A DNA stretch of 35,869 bases from an uncultured Bryobacteraceae bacterium. GTDB taxonomy: Bacteria > Acidobacteriota > Terriglobia > Bryobacterales > Bryobacteraceae. A program made the position numbers and the translations under genes. The notes beneath the pieces were generated by a model. That model saw only the letters and a program-made list of their open reading frames with translations, was not told where the DNA came from and did no database searches. The stretch is taken from positions 1 to 35,869 of the forward strand of contig CATPCJ010000266.1 of assembly GCA_955652915.1 (NCBI GenBank), written 5' to 3'. Below are positions 8,729 through 17,560 of this stretch, piece after piece; the first letter of the stretch is position 1, and each line of letters opens with the position of its first letter.

Positions 8729-9988
8729 GTGCGGACAAAACGAGCTAGCCGGTTATTGCGGGCGGCCGTTTTGCTCGCGGCAGTGCCGGCCAGTTTTTCC
8801 GCGGCCCAAAGCGTGCCCGTTTCGCCGGTTGCGGTTCGGTCCAAGAACAACGACCCGTTTCTCAGCGGCGGCCCTTTCAGTTTCGAACAATTGCAGCGCC
8901 TGCTGGGACAAAATGCAATCCCCTGGCGAAGGCGAAGGGAAGCAATTCAGGCTCGCGGACTCAGTTTTTCGCCATCTCCCGAACAGATCGAAAAACTCAA
9001 AACGGCCGGCGTATCGGAAGACATGCTGAAACTGGTCAAGAGCGTAAAGTACACCGTCGCGTCAGTGACCGCCGCGCCGAAGCCGCTGGGCGGACTGGCG
9101 CTTACCTGCGCCCCTTCGGAATGCGAAATCACACTCAACGGAACGTCTCTTGGATCTACCCGGAGCGGGACGTTGGAAGTGCGAGGGCTTTCCGCCGGTA
9201 CCTGGACCATAGACTTCAAGAAGGCGGGCTACATCGGCGCGCAGAGCAAGGTGAGCGTGGAAGTGGACAAAACGTCGCCGGTTTCAACGGTCCTTGAACC
9301 CGATCGCAAGACCCAGGAAGCTTTCGGCTCCGAGCTTTTCCAAAAGGTCCTGAGCGCGATCGGCGGGCAGAATGGAATCAATACGCTTGCGTCCGTTCAG
9401 GCGCTGGGCAGCGCCACCATCGGCACTCGCGACGGCAAGAGCCTTCGTTGGACGTTGGCCATGCGGAACAAACAGGATCGCGCGCTATTCCAGGTGAGAG
9501 CCGGCGATGGAGTCCTGCATGAGGTGGCGTTTGCCGGCAGTGAGTACAAGGTGAGCAAGCACGTCAAGGGGCAGGACGTGCAAGACTTGCCTACCAACTT
9601 CGGTTTGATTCGAGACTATCAGCTCGCGGCCTTGATGCAGCGGCTGCAGAATCCGCAGTTCAAGATGGTGGCGAACCACGATCTACCGGCCGGCGGCGAC
9701 GAGTTCGCGCTGGCGGCTGAAGGTGGAACCGAAAAGATCTTTATCGGACTGGACGATCATTTGCGGCCGCAGCGCGTGCGGATTACCACGGCCACCGGCG
9801 TCGGCTCGGCGATCGTGACTTATTCCGATTATTTCCTGCAAGAAAAAGTCTCGTACCCAAGGACGCTGCAAATCAAGCCCGATGGATGGCAGCAAGGCAT
9901 CGACGTCCGGTTTGACAAGGTGGAGTTCAGCTTGAACTGGCACGACAACGACTTCAAATTGAAAGGCAAGCCGCTGGCGAATTTCTGA
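8729..9988 (+). CDS. Exported PEGA-domain protein, partner of the kinase-like gene
   Basis: A 419-residue protein that begins with GTG one base after the kinase stop, with GAGGAA about ten bases upstream. A signal peptide (MRTKRASRLLRAAVLLAAVP...SAAQ) is followed by a short helical segment (PSPEQIEKLKTAGVSEDMLKLVKS, about 80-103). A PEGA domain comes next (about 120-185; LALTCAPSECEITLNGTSLG, AGTWTIDFKKAGY). The C-terminal half of about 220 residues is beta-rich and resembles lipoprotein-carrier-like folds (IRDYQLAALMQRLQNPQF, VTYSDYFLQEKVSYPRTLQI); that resemblance is a weak inference. PEGA domains occur in surface proteins and often near Ser/Thr kinases, so an extracytoplasmic sensing or cell-envelope role with the kinase-like protein is plausible. 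Confidence 0.8.
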   Translation: MRTKRASRLLRAAVLLAAVPASFSAAQSVPVSPVAVRSKNNDPFLSGGPFSFEQLQRLLGQNAIPWRRRREAIQARGLSFSPSPEQIEKLKTAGVSEDMLKLVKSVKYTVASVTAAPKPLGGLALTCAPSECEITLNGTSLGSTRSGTLEVRGLSAGTWTIDFKKAGYIGAQSKVSVEVDKTSPVSTVLEPDRKTQEAFGSELFQKVLSAIGGQNGINTLASVQALGSATIGTRDGKSLRWTLAMRNKQDRALFQVRAGDGVLHEVAFAGSEYKVSKHVKGQDVQDLPTNFGLIRDYQLAALMQRLQNPQFKMVANHDLPAGGDEFALAAEGGTEKIFIGLDDHLRPQRVRITTATGVGSAIVTYSDYFLQEKVSYPRTLQIKPDGWQQGIDVRFDKVEFSLNWHDNDFKLKGKPLANF

Positions 9989-10040
9989 ACGCCGCCGATT
10001 TGTAACCTCGCGAATTTACCAGACCCGCATTGCCACCCTC

Positions 10041-10213
10041 TCTCCGACACTTTCGGGACCACAGGTCGATCGCGCTTATATCAATGCCATGGTAAAGGAC
10101 CACGTGGAGGATGTCGCCGAATTCCGCAAGGAATCTAAAACCGCGAAAGATGCCAACATAAAATCTTTTGCATCCTAAAAATGGCGCAGCACGCTCAGAA
10201 ACAGTTGGGGCGC
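10041..10213 (+). pseudogene. DUF4142 protein remnant (frameshifted)
   Basis: One frame (through ATG 10089) reads SGPQVDRAYINAMVKDH followed by VEDVAEFRKESKTAKDANIK and a TAA at 10176-10178. This matches the helical DUF4142 family, which usually has 'YIDAMVKDHEKDVAEF'. A second frame then continues LKMAQHAQKQLG (10175-10210), the usual end of that family, so an internal deletion and frameshift lie near 10171-10178. No start or upstream half is visible. DUF4142 proteins are usually exported and of unknown function. This explains most of the 272-base gap before the nitroreductase. Confidence 0.7.
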
Positions 10214-10260
10214 CGCCTCCAAGAAAGTAGCTCGTGCTTTACTAGTCGGTAGAGGTTCCC

Positions 10261-10860
10261 TTGACCAATACCGTTTCAGACGAAGCCCTCGATATTCTCT
10301 TTCGCAAAGCGCGTACCCATAATGGATGGCTCGATAAGCCCGTAAGCGACGATGTGCTGCGGCAGCTCTACGACCTCATGAAATGGGGACCGACCAGCGC
10401 AAATATGTCGCCCGCGAGAATCTTATTTCTTCGTACGCCGGAAGCGAAGCAACGGCTCCTTCCGGCACTGTCGCCGAACAACGCGGATAAGACCATGGCC
10501 GCGCCGGTTACCGCCATCATTGGCCACGACACAAAGTTCTATGACCATCTTCCGCGATTGTTTCCGCACAACCAGGACGCGCGAAGCTGGTTTGCGAACT
10601 CGCCACAATTCGCGGAAACCAGCGCTTTCCGGAACGGCAGTTTGCAGGGGGGCTACTTCATTCTCGCCGCTCGATCAGTCGGCCTGGATTGCGGCCCCAT
10701 GTCGGGTTTCGATAACGCCAAAGTAGATGCAGAATTCTTTACAGGCGAACTGGCAGCGGTCAAATCGAATTTCCTATGCAATCTGGGCCATGGCGACCCG
10801 TCGAAATTGTTCCCACGCAGCCCCCGCTTCGAGTTCGACGAAGTTTGCAAAGTGCTCTAG
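10261..10860 (+). CDS. rutE: RutE-like malonic semialdehyde reductase / nitroreductase-family FMN oxidoreductase
   Basis: A 199-residue protein of the HadB/RutE branch of the nitroreductases. It shows [40 protein letters not shown] (about 40-59), [20 protein letters not shown], a long DARSWF...[15 protein letters not shown] segment, [16 protein letters not shown] and [17 protein letters not shown], all close to Escherichia coli RutE. RutE reduces malonic semialdehyde to 3-hydroxypropionate in uracil breakdown, using FMN and NAD(P)H. No other rut gene is present, so the substrate here is uncertain. The start is TTG, with AGAGG a few bases upstream; no in-frame ATG fits. A repeat A pair follows the stop almost directly. 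Confidence 0.88.
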   Translation: MTNTVSDEALDILFRKARTHNGWLDKPVSDDVLRQLYDLMKWGPTSANMSPARILFLRTPEAKQRLLPALSPNNADKTMAAPVTAIIGHDTKFYDHLPRLFPHNQDARSWFANSPQFAETSAFRNGSLQGGYFILAARSVGLDCGPMSGFDNAKVDAEFFTGELAAVKSNFLCNLGHGDPSKLFPRSPRFEFDEVCKVL

Positions 10861-10862
10861 AG

Positions 10863-10925
10863 GCCGCTGACGCTCACGGTTCGGCAGTATCGATCGCCGT
10901 TTCAGAACCACGACCGTAAGGGAGT
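10863..10925. repeat. Repeat A copy with degenerate inverted partner
   Basis: The right arm (10899-10925) contains GAACCACGACCGTAAGGGAG. The left part (10863-10882, CCGCTGACGCTCACGGTTCG) is a diverged reverse complement of the same consensus. The pair begins two bases after the rutE-like stop and ends 15 bases before the convergent membrane-protein gene. Confidence 0.75.
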
Positions 10926-10940
10926 GTTAATTAGGCCTGT

Positions 10941-12383
10941 TTACGCCAACAAAATCGGCAGCAGCACGCCCATGCCCAGCACAAACAGCCACAGCGCCGG
11001 CGCGGACGTTCCCAGCGGGCGGCGCAATCGCTCTTCGCGGGCGGCCAGTCGTGGATCGAGCAAAAGCCAATCGCTATGACGGCGCTCCAGCAGCCAAAAA
11101 GCCGCCGCCGCAACCGATCCATAAATCAAATGTCCAACCAGAGAAGGGAACTGCGCGCCTGCCGCGGCTGCCGTCCACACTTCACCCGTTTTCAGAGCGA
11201 GCGGGAAAAGCGTGAGTGGTCCCACGAACCAACTGATGAGCCCGTAAACAAGTCCCCACGCAATCCCGGAAGCAAGGTTCGGAGCTTCACGCTGGAACAA
11301 AATTCCGTAGCTGATGCCCAGCAAGATGCTGATGCACAGGTGTACCACAAGTCCCAACGCCGATGAAGTTCCTCCCACAATAGCGGCGATTTGTCCCAGA
11401 GATTTAGTTGCAACCAGCACCAGGGTGTACAGCAATCCGCCGGCCAGTCCTGCCACTGCGCCCCATTGCACGGATCGGATCAGACGTACGCCAGGGCCCT
11501 CCGGCTCGCGGTGAATCGGGTCCGTCTCGGTCAGAAAACGGACGCACAACCTGTCCACAAATGCGTAGAGCAACCCCACCATAAGGCCATAAACGATATG
11601 GCCGATCAGCGAACCGAACAGTTCCTCGGCGCGGGTGTGCGACCAATCCACGGGTTTTCCCAAGCAGAGCGGCAGCAGAGTGAGCGGTCCCAGAAACCAC
11701 CAGAAGATCCCGTACGTCATGCCCCAAGCCATGCTGGAACCGTAGCCGCGCACGTCGCGCTGGAACAACAGGCCGAAGCTTGCGCCAATAATGGCCGCGA
11801 AAAGAAAGTGGATCGTCTTGCCCACCATCGGCGACGTCGACCCAACCAGACTGGCGATCACTGGATAGAAATCGACCTGCTCCATCCATTTTCCGAATGC
11901 CCAACCGCCCGCGATCCCCGCGATCCCGCCACCCACTATCGCGCGCGCGAAGCTGAGGGCCGGAAGAATCGCACGGTTGCGCCGGCCTCCCAACGTTCCC
12001 AGCACCAGGCCTAGCGGCAGTCCATAAGAAACAATGTATCCGGCTAATTCCGGAAAATTGTCTCGCTGCGTTTCAAAGGCGCTCGAAAGATTAGCGGCGA
12101 TCACCTGAGCGCCAGGCACCACTGCCAGCCACAACAAGAGCGCATAAGCCAGTCCCCAAAGCAAACCCGAGCCGCGGTCCGTGGCGCGGTTGGCGAACAC
12201 GACAGCGAAGAGCACACCAAAAACGGTTCCGGATATTGGTCCGGCAAAGATGCCGGCATGGGTGCTGGCCATCAAAGCCAGACCTCCCAGGAGTCCGGTT
12301 ACCCCGCACGCCAAAATTGGCACAGCCCGATGAGAAACCGGCAATGCATTCGAAGTTGAAGAAGCGATCCCAGTGGGAGACAT
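10941..12383 (-). CDS. Polytopic membrane protein with three repeated membrane modules, unknown function
   Basis: A 480-residue, highly hydrophobic protein. Three modules of about 110-140 residues can be aligned by eye (about 21-130, 143-280, 305-440). Modules 2 and 3 share [22 protein letters not shown] / [22 protein letters not shown], then [10 protein letters not shown] / [10 protein letters not shown], then [12 protein letters not shown] / [12 protein letters not shown]. Module 1 is more diverged ([26 protein letters not shown]). A basic cytoplasmic-looking segment and one more helix end the protein. I recognise no named family. It starts three bases after the stop of the NDH-2 gene, whose N-terminus carries a fourth copy of the module, so a joint role at the membrane is likely. 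Confidence 0.85.
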   Translation of the reverse strand: MSPTGIASSTSNALPVSHRAVPILACGVTGLLGGLALMASTHAGIFAGPISGTVFGVLFAVVFANRATDRGSGLLWGLAYALLLWLAVVPGAQVIAANLSSAFETQRDNFPELAGYIVSYGLPLGLVLGTLGGRRNRAILPALSFARAIVGGGIAGIAGGWAFGKWMEQVDFYPVIASLVGSTSPMVGKTIHFLFAAIIGASFGLLFQRDVRGYGSSMAWGMTYGIFWWFLGPLTLLPLCLGKPVDWSHTRAEELFGSLIGHIVYGLMVGLLYAFVDRLCVRFLTETDPIHREPEGPGVRLIRSVQWGAVAGLAGGLLYTLVLVATKSLGQIAAIVGGTSSALGLVVHLCISILLGISYGILFQREAPNLASGIAWGLVYGLISWFVGPLTLFPLALKTGEVWTAAAAGAQFPSLVGHLIYGSVAAAAFWLLERRHSDWLLLDPRLAAREERLRRPLGTSAPALWLFVLGMGVLLPILLA

Positions 12384-12386
12384 GGT

Positions 12387-14084
12387 CTATTTCAACTCGA
12401 TGGTTTGAACAATATCGCGGGGGAAAAATAATTCGATCGCCCAGTCCGTGAGCACGCGAACTTTGCGCTCCAGGCCGGGTAGTTTTCCAAGATAGATGCC
12501 GCGCCAGAGCAACCACGCCAGCAGCCCGCGGAAGCGCATCGACTTCTGTCGCGCGAACGGAACCGTCAGTTCGGCGCAAGCCGTTTGATGTCCAACCACG
12601 CACAGCGCGCCGAGTGAATCGAAATGGAAAGGCTGCTGCGGTCGGCCTTGTATCGCGGCCCGGATATTTCGAGCGAGGGTTCGCGCTTCGCGCAATGCGA
12701 ACTGCGCCGTGGGTGGACAGGGATTGCCGGTTTTTCCGTCCTTCAGCGCGGCGCAATCGCCCACCGCCCACACGCCTGAATGTCCCGCCACAGCCATCGT
12801 GCTCTCCACGATCACCGCGCCCCGGCGGTCTGTCTCGATCGGCAAAGTCTTAAGCAGGGGATTGGGCGCCGTTCCCGCGGTCCAGACCAACGTTCGAGCG
12901 CGAATTTCACCATCGCTCAGCACGATATTTCCAGGCCGGCAATCGGTCAAGCGGCAATCCAGCCGGAACGTGACGCCGCGCATTGCCATGCTCTCCTGCG
13001 CGTAGCGGCCCAACGATTCGCTCAGCTCCGGCAAGATTCGATCGCGCGCGTGAACCACCACCACCTGCACGTCCTCGGGGTTGATGTTCGGATAGTCCGC
13101 CAAAATTCCACGCGAGAAATCGTTGAGCGCTCCAGCCAGCTCCACGCCCGCGAATCCTCCGCCGGCTATCACGAAGCTAAGCATCTCGCGCCGCACTTCT
13201 GCGTTGGTCTCGCGATCCGCCTGCTCGAACATGTCGATAACATGATTGCGAATGCGGATAGCATCCAGGAGCGACTTGAAATCGAAAGCCAGTTCCTGCA
13301 CATTCCGCAAGCCCAGGTAGTTCGAAACGGCGCCGAGGGCGAACACGATATGGTCGTAGGCCAACTCGCGCGTGGCCCCGCCTTCCGCCGCGATTCGGAT
13401 CTTACGCGACTCCAGTTCAATTTCACTGACTTTTCCGCGGACCACCTGCGTGCGCCGCAAACTGGTGCGGAGCGGCGTGCTGATGTGACTCGGCTCCAGG
13501 CTGCTGCCAGCCACTTCAGCCAGCATCGGCGTGAACAGCAGCGCGTTGGTCTCGCTTACCAATGTGAACGAAACGGAGCGGTCGGCCCCGAATACTTCCT
13601 CCAGATTTTGCGCCGTGGTCATCCCCGCGAATCCACCGCCCAGGATGACGATATGTTTTGGTATCGGTGGCGCAGCGCGAGGTGGTTCCGGCTCGGGCCC
13701 CAGCTTCGCCAGCGCGAGATCGTTCAATGCCTGGGCGATCAATCCCAGCGCGCCGCCATATAAAACCCAACCGACCAGTTCCGGAAACCGGTCGCGCATC
13801 TCTTGGTTTGACCATTCTGGCGTCTCGCCGGCAAATAGAGGAAATAAAATGACGCCGGTGACGACCCACGCCGGCACACCCAACGCGGCCGCCGTCATGG
13901 CGCTATCCGCGTAGGCTCGCGGCGTGGGCCGGAAGGCGGTTGCATATGCCGCTCCAGTCAAAGTCGCAAGCAGAATGCCGGTGAGTACGGTCTCCTGTGT
14001 AGCTGCCAGCGGAAGGGCCGCGATCAGACCCGCGATCATGCCGATCAAGCCACGTCTCAAGTATTTGTTCATATGGTTGAGCAT
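12387..14084 (-). CDS. ndh: Type II NADH dehydrogenase (NDH-2) with N-terminal membrane module
   Basis: About 565 residues. Residues 1-130 are hydrophobic (about four helices; [38 protein letters not shown]). The flavoprotein follows: the FAD Rossmann motif [20 protein letters not shown], the NADH-binding motif [20 protein letters not shown], and the FAD-ribityl motif [11 protein letters not shown]. The C-terminal part ([28 protein letters not shown]) matches NDH-2 enzymes, which pass electrons from NADH to quinone without pumping protons. Ordinary NDH-2 is about 400-450 residues and monotopic, so this membrane extension is unusual. Starts at 14084 or 14072 are both possible; neither has a good ribosome site. 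The gene is translationally close to the next one. Confidence 0.92.
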   Translation of the reverse strand: MLNHMNKYLRRGLIGMIAGLIAALPLAATQETVLTGILLATLTGAAYATAFRPTPRAYADSAMTAAALGVPAWVVTGVILFPLFAGETPEWSNQEMRDRFPELVGWVLYGGALGLIAQALNDLALAKLGPEPEPPRAAPPIPKHIVILGGGFAGMTTAQNLEEVFGADRSVSFTLVSETNALLFTPMLAEVAGSSLEPSHISTPLRTSLRRTQVVRGKVSEIELESRKIRIAAEGGATRELAYDHIVFALGAVSNYLGLRNVQELAFDFKSLLDAIRIRNHVIDMFEQADRETNAEVRREMLSFVIAGGGFAGVELAGALNDFSRGILADYPNINPEDVQVVVVHARDRILPELSESLGRYAQESMAMRGVTFRLDCRLTDCRPGNIVLSDGEIRARTLVWTAGTAPNPLLKTLPIETDRRGAVIVESTMAVAGHSGVWAVGDCAALKDGKTGNPCPPTAQFALREARTLARNIRAAIQGRPQQPFHFDSLGALCVVGHQTACAELTVPFARQKSMRFRGLLAWLLWRGIYLGKLPGLERKVRVLTDWAIELFFPRDIVQTIELK

Positions 14085-14142
14085 ATACTTGGATAAGACG
14101 CGGATGTTAATCCCGCGCCCGAATGTCGCGGGTTGCACGCGA

Positions 14143-14301
14143 ATGCCAAGCGAGCACGTTCCCACCGAATGGCTGGCCGAATACAGTAAGGGTATTCTTC
14201 AAGAGCCGCGCCTTGCCCAGGTGGAAGAGCACCTCCTGGTTTGCGAACTTTGCCGGCAACGGTTGAACCAATTCGACGACCAGTGGGGATTGAACGGTTA
14301 A
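14143..14301 (+). CDS. Mini zinc-finger anti-sigma-like protein (zf-HC2 type)
   Basis: Fifty-two residues, [20 protein letters not shown] onward, with [18 protein letters not shown]. The HxxxCxxC pattern (H-L-L-V-C-E-L-C) preceded by an acidic helix is the anti-sigma zinc-finger (zf-HC2) domain. Normal members continue into a membrane helix or a sensor part; here the protein stops about ten residues after the second Cys. It could be a stand-alone regulator, as some zinc-binding anti-sigma factors are small and soluble, or a truncated end, since repeat B follows the stop within six bases. It is divergent from ndh. No sigma-factor gene is adjacent. Confidence 0.6.
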   Translation: MPSEHVPTEWLAEYSKGILQEPRLAQVEEHLLVCELCRQRLNQFDDQWGLNG

Positions 14302-14348
14302 TGTGGCACAGGCATTCTTGCCTGTGTAGGGCAGGTTGGTAACCTGCC
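14301..14348. repeat. Repeat B copy followed by a second hairpin
   Basis: The repeat B hairpin has arms CACAGGC (14307-14313) and GCCTGTG (14320-14326). A separate perfect hairpin follows with arms GGCAGGTT (14330-14337) and AACCTGCC (14341-14348). Both lie just downstream of the mini zinc-finger gene and could act as a 3' structure. The rest of the gap to 14450 shows no gene. Confidence 0.75.
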
Positions 14349-14449
14349 GCCGATTGGCAATCGGCCCGTAAGTAATTCCGGATCCAACACCAGGCGGATT
14401 AGCAATCCCCCGCGGGATGCCCTCCTGCCCACATAAGAATGTCCAAACT

Positions 14450-14498
14450 CCAGGCACTGGCATTCTTGCCTGTGTGGATCTTAAAGCGATTTTTATTT
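14450..14498 (+). repeat. Repeat B copy (imperfect left arm) reaching the asparaginase stop codon
   Basis: CCAGGCACTGGCATTCTTGC, then CTGTGTGGATCTTAAAGCG and a T-rich tail. It shares the 'GTGGATCTTA(A/G)AGCG' tail with the copies at 25952 and 29648. Its right end overlaps the TAA stop of the minus-strand glycosylasparaginase at 14497-14499. Confidence 0.75.
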
Positions 14499-15606
14499 AT
14501 CGGTCGTAGAGCGTCACGCAGGGTTCGTGCCTGCTGTCGCCTCCGTCGGTCACCGCGAAGAAAGGTCTACGCCGCGCCTGACTTGCGTCCACATTCCACA
14601 ACGATACTCCCGCATACATCCCGTCTTTGCGAAGCGCGTAGAATTGAATGTCAATCGCCGAAAGCCACGCCTTGTCGTCCCTAAAATTGCGCGAGACTCG
14701 CTTTAGAGCATCCAGCCCCGCTTCTTTTGGAGTCATGCCGTGGCGCATATTCTCAACAATGGTATGCGCGCCGGCGATGCGAATATTTTCTTCACCGCGG
14801 CCGGTGGACCCCGCTGCCCCGACGTCCTGATCGACATACAAACCGGCCCCGATGATCGGCGAATCGCCCACGCGGCCCGCGATCTTCCAGGCCATCCCGC
14901 TGGTGGTCGTCACGCCCGACATCTCACCTTTGGAATTCAGCGCGAGACAGTTGATGGTGCCCGTCGGAGGATGCACCGCGACATCCATGGCCCAAGCCAA
15001 CGTCTTCTTATCCACGTTTGGAAAAGCTTCCTGCATTCGCGCTGTCTTGGGTCCGGCCTCCAGCTCGCCCGACCAGTTCGTGTGGCCGGCCCTGTCGCGC
15101 ATGGAACGCTTCCACACCAGCCAGGCCACGCGGGAATCCTCGACCAGCAAATCCTCTTCCTTGAACCCCATCTCGCGCGCGAATTTCGCGGCGCCGCCAC
15201 CCACCAGCATGATGTGGTCCGTTTCGGTCATTACCAACTGCGCGATCTTCGAAGGCGTCTTGCAGCCCGTGATACCCGCCACGGAACCGCACCGGCGCGA
15301 CGGCCCGTGCATCACGCTGGCGTCGAGCTCCACCACCCCTTCTTCGTTCGGCAGCCCGCCGTAGCCCACGCTATGATCGTTCGGATCCAACTCGACGATG
15401 TTCACGCCGGCGATGACCGCGTCCAAGGTATCGGTGCCGGACCGAAGCGTCTCCATCGCCTTCTTAGAGGCCTGCAAACCGTTAGCGCTCGAGATCACGA
15501 TGTTCTTCGGACTTTGAGCCAATGCCATCGGCCCGGTTGCCGCCGCGGCTGCGGTGAGCGCCGCTGAACTCTTCATCCAGTTTCGCCGGCTCAGCTTGTT
15601 TTCCAT
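14497..15606 (-). CDS. N4-(beta-N-acetylglucosaminyl)-L-asparaginase (Ntn hydrolase), Tat-exported
   Basis: A 369-residue protein with a twin-arginine signal (LSRRNWMKSSAALTAAAAAT). NDHSVGYGGLPNEEGVVELD (about 76-95), MHGPSRRCGSVAGI and MLVGGGAAKFA are family landmarks. PTGTINCLAL places the N-terminal nucleophile at Thr217, exposed by self-cleavage, followed by SGVTTTSGMAWKIAGRVGDS and PIIGAGLYVD, the substrate-binding region of glycosylasparaginase. The enzyme splits the GlcNAc-Asn bond of glycoasparagines; relatives cleave isoaspartyl peptides. The residue before the nucleophile is Gly, as in isoaspartyl peptidases, rather than the Asp of human AGA. GGAAGGAAG stands seven bases before the ATG. 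It is divergent from aroA across 43 bases. Confidence 0.92.
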   Translation of the reverse strand: MENKLSRRNWMKSSAALTAAAAATGPMALAQSPKNIVISSANGLQASKKAMETLRSGTDTLDAVIAGVNIVELDPNDHSVGYGGLPNEEGVVELDASVMHGPSRRCGSVAGITGCKTPSKIAQLVMTETDHIMLVGGGAAKFAREMGFKEEDLLVEDSRVAWLVWKRSMRDRAGHTNWSGELEAGPKTARMQEAFPNVDKKTLAWAMDVAVHPPTGTINCLALNSKGEMSGVTTTSGMAWKIAGRVGDSPIIGAGLYVDQDVGAAGSTGRGEENIRIAGAHTIVENMRHGMTPKEAGLDALKRVSRNFRDDKAWLSAIDIQFYALRKDGMYAGVSLWNVDASQARRRPFFAVTDGGDSRHEPCVTLYDR

Positions 15607-15649
15607 CGAGTTCTTCCTTCCCTTATTCAGCTACACTAGCTCTTATTCC

Positions 15650-16930
15650 ATGCGGGAGCAAATCAGCCCTACCAGTGTTGTCAGCGGAGCCATCCAACTT
15701 CCCGGCGACAAATCTATTTCGCATCGCTACGGAATGTTGGCCGCCATAGCCGACGGTGTCACCAGGATCGAAAATTATTCCAGCGGCGCGGATTGCCAGT
15801 CGACGCTGGCGTGTATGCGCGCTCTCGGCGCCGAAATCGAAGTGCGGAATGGAAAAACATGCATCCACGGCCGCGGCCTGGACGGGCTGCGTGAGCCCGC
15901 GGAAATGCTTGACGCCGGAAATTCGGGCTCTACCATTCGGATGCTTTCGGGTATTCTGGCAGCCCAGCCATTTGTGACTCGTATCGGCGGCGATGAATCG
16001 CTGACACGGCGGCCCATGGCGCGGATCATGACTCCGCTTCAAGAAATGAATGCGCGCATCGAAGCTCGTGACCATCGCTTTCCGCCGCTCACCATTCACG
16101 GAACGAAGCTCCGGCCCCTGGAGTACACTCTGCCCGTGGCCAGCGCGCAGGTCAAGAGCTGTGTATTGTTCGCCGGATTGTACGCCGATGGCCGCACGAC
16201 GGTTCACGAGCCGATCCGTACTCGCGACCACACCGAGCTTGCGTTGCGCGAATTCGGCGCCGATGTCGACGTGCAGAAGCGGTCGATCACTGTCACCGGC
16301 AGGCCGCGCTTGCAGGCGCGTGAGCTGCGCGTGCCGGGCGATCTATCTTCCGCCGCGTTCTTCCTGGTAGCCGCGCTCATCGTCGGCGAATCCAATCTCA
16401 CGATTCATTCCGTCGGACTGAATCCCACGCGCTCGGCCTTGCTCGATCTGCTGTCGGAAATGGGCGCGCGGATCAAGATATTGGACCTCTCGTCCATCGG
16501 CGGCGAGCTGATCGGCGACGTACAAGTGCAAAAATCGACCATCCGCGGAGGGCTGATCGAAAAAGCTCGCACCGCGGCGCTCATCGATGAGATCCCTGTA
16601 TTGGCGGTGCTCGGGGCGGCCAGCGACGAAGGCGTGGTGGTGCGCGACGCGGCCGAGTTGCGCGTGAAAGAAACCGATCGTATCGCCACCATCGCCGAAA
16701 ATTTCGGGCGTTTGGGCCTGTCGATCGAGGTTCATGAGGACGGCTTTGAAGTTCCCGGCCGTCAGAAGTTTCACGCCGCCGAACTCGATTCTTTCGGCGA
16801 TCACCGCATCGCCATGGCGTTTTCAGTCGCCGCTTTGGCCGCCGATGGCCCGTGCGTCGTGGAAGGCGCCGAGGCAGCCTCCGTGTCTTTCCCTGAATTT
16901 TTCGATACACTACATCGAGTCGCGGGGTGA
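15650..16930 (+). CDS. aroA: 3-phosphoshikimate 1-carboxyvinyltransferase (EPSP synthase)
   Basis: A 426-residue enzyme of the shikimate pathway that joins PEP to shikimate-3-phosphate. I see LPGDKSISHRYGMLAAI near the start, which fixes ATG 15650. LDAGNSGSTIRMLSGIL (about 85-101), the PEP/glyphosate loop, follows, with the conserved Gly kept. ASAQVKSCVLFAGLYADG, TRDHTELALREFGADV, the catalytic IDEIPVLAVLGA, ELRVKETDRI and FGDHRIAMAFSVAAL complete the set. All expected catalytic residues are there. The loop wording (NSGSTIR rather than NAGTAMR) is closer to Bacillus-type class II enzymes than to the E. coli type; that is a judgement by eye. No clear ribosome site is visible, and a histidine kinase follows after 18 bases. 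Confidence 0.96.
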   Translation: MREQISPTSVVSGAIQLPGDKSISHRYGMLAAIADGVTRIENYSSGADCQSTLACMRALGAEIEVRNGKTCIHGRGLDGLREPAEMLDAGNSGSTIRMLSGILAAQPFVTRIGGDESLTRRPMARIMTPLQEMNARIEARDHRFPPLTIHGTKLRPLEYTLPVASAQVKSCVLFAGLYADGRTTVHEPIRTRDHTELALREFGADVDVQKRSITVTGRPRLQARELRVPGDLSSAAFFLVAALIVGESNLTIHSVGLNPTRSALLDLLSEMGARIKILDLSSIGGELIGDVQVQKSTIRGGLIEKARTAALIDEIPVLAVLGAASDEGVVVRDAAELRVKETDRIATIAENFGRLGLSIEVHEDGFEVPGRQKFHAAELDSFGDHRIAMAFSVAALAADGPCVVEGAEAASVSFPEFFDTLHRVAG

Positions 16931-16948
16931 ATCTGGGGGTGAATCTGT

Positions 16949-17560
16949 ATGGTCAGCGCTGATCTTACGCTCGAGGGCTTGGTCCACGATCTGAACAATG
17001 TGTTTCAGACCATCGGGGAAAGTGCGGAGCTGCTGGGGGAGGACCCGAAGTGGCGGAAGCTGGCGCACACGCTCCAACGTAGCGTTGACCGCGGTCAGAG
17101 AATTGTCCACAGCATCCTCGATTCCAACCGCTCCGCCACGGACCTGGCTCCCGTGCTTGAGAACGCAATTCAGTTCTGCCGTGATTATCTGGAGTGCGCC
17201 AATGGCCCGAAAATCGAATTCGTGCATGAGATCGATCCCGATTTCCGTTTAAGCGGTGACGCCGCGCAGTGGGAGAGAGTGCTGGTGAATTTGTTTCTGA
17301 ACTCGGCCCAAGCCGGCGCGAAGAACATCCGCACTCGAGCCAGGGGTGTCGAAATCGTGGTGAGCGACGATGGTCCGGGAATTTCGCCGGAGCTTCTCCC
17401 GAGGATTTTCGATCCACGAGTTTCCACCAAGTCGATTATCTCCGGCTTGGGCCTGTACGTTGTGCAATCGCTCGTGGAGCAGAACGGTGGTTCCGTCAGA
17501 GCCGCCAACGGCCCCAACGGCGGCGCAGTTTTCACACTGCTTTCGGAACCACGACCGTAA
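16949..17560 (+). CDS. Small soluble sensor histidine kinase
   Basis: A 203-residue protein with no membrane segment and no sensor domain. The phosphoacceptor box is LEGLVHDLNNVFQTIGESAE (His14 in HDLNN). The ATPase part has the N box (LVNLFLNSAQA), the G1 box (VVSDDGPGISPELLPRIFDP) and the G2 box (SGLGLYVVQSLVEQNGG). It should autophosphorylate and pass phosphate to a response regulator, but none is encoded nearby. GGGGGTG lies nine bases before the ATG, and the gene follows aroA after 18 bases, so the two may be co-transcribed. The last codons (LSEPRP) and the stop lie inside a repeat A copy, so the original C-terminus was probably replaced or extended. Confidence 0.88.
   Translation: MVSADLTLEGLVHDLNNVFQTIGESAELLGEDPKWRKLAHTLQRSVDRGQRIVHSILDSNRSATDLAPVLENAIQFCRDYLECANGPKIEFVHEIDPDFRLSGDAAQWERVLVNLFLNSAQAGAKNIRTRARGVEIVVSDDGPGISPELLPRIFDPRVSTKSIISGLGLYVVQSLVEQNGGSVRAANGPNGGAVFTLLSEPRP

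Noticed and set aside
12780..13763. 327-codon plus-strand frame opposite ndh
   Set aside because: It opposes the NDH-2 Rossmann motifs; a shadow frame.
14887..14960. Gly instead of Asp before the glycosylasparaginase nucleophile as a sign of inactivity
   Set aside because: Isoaspartyl peptidases of the same Ntn family also have Gly-Thr, so self-cleavage is still expected.
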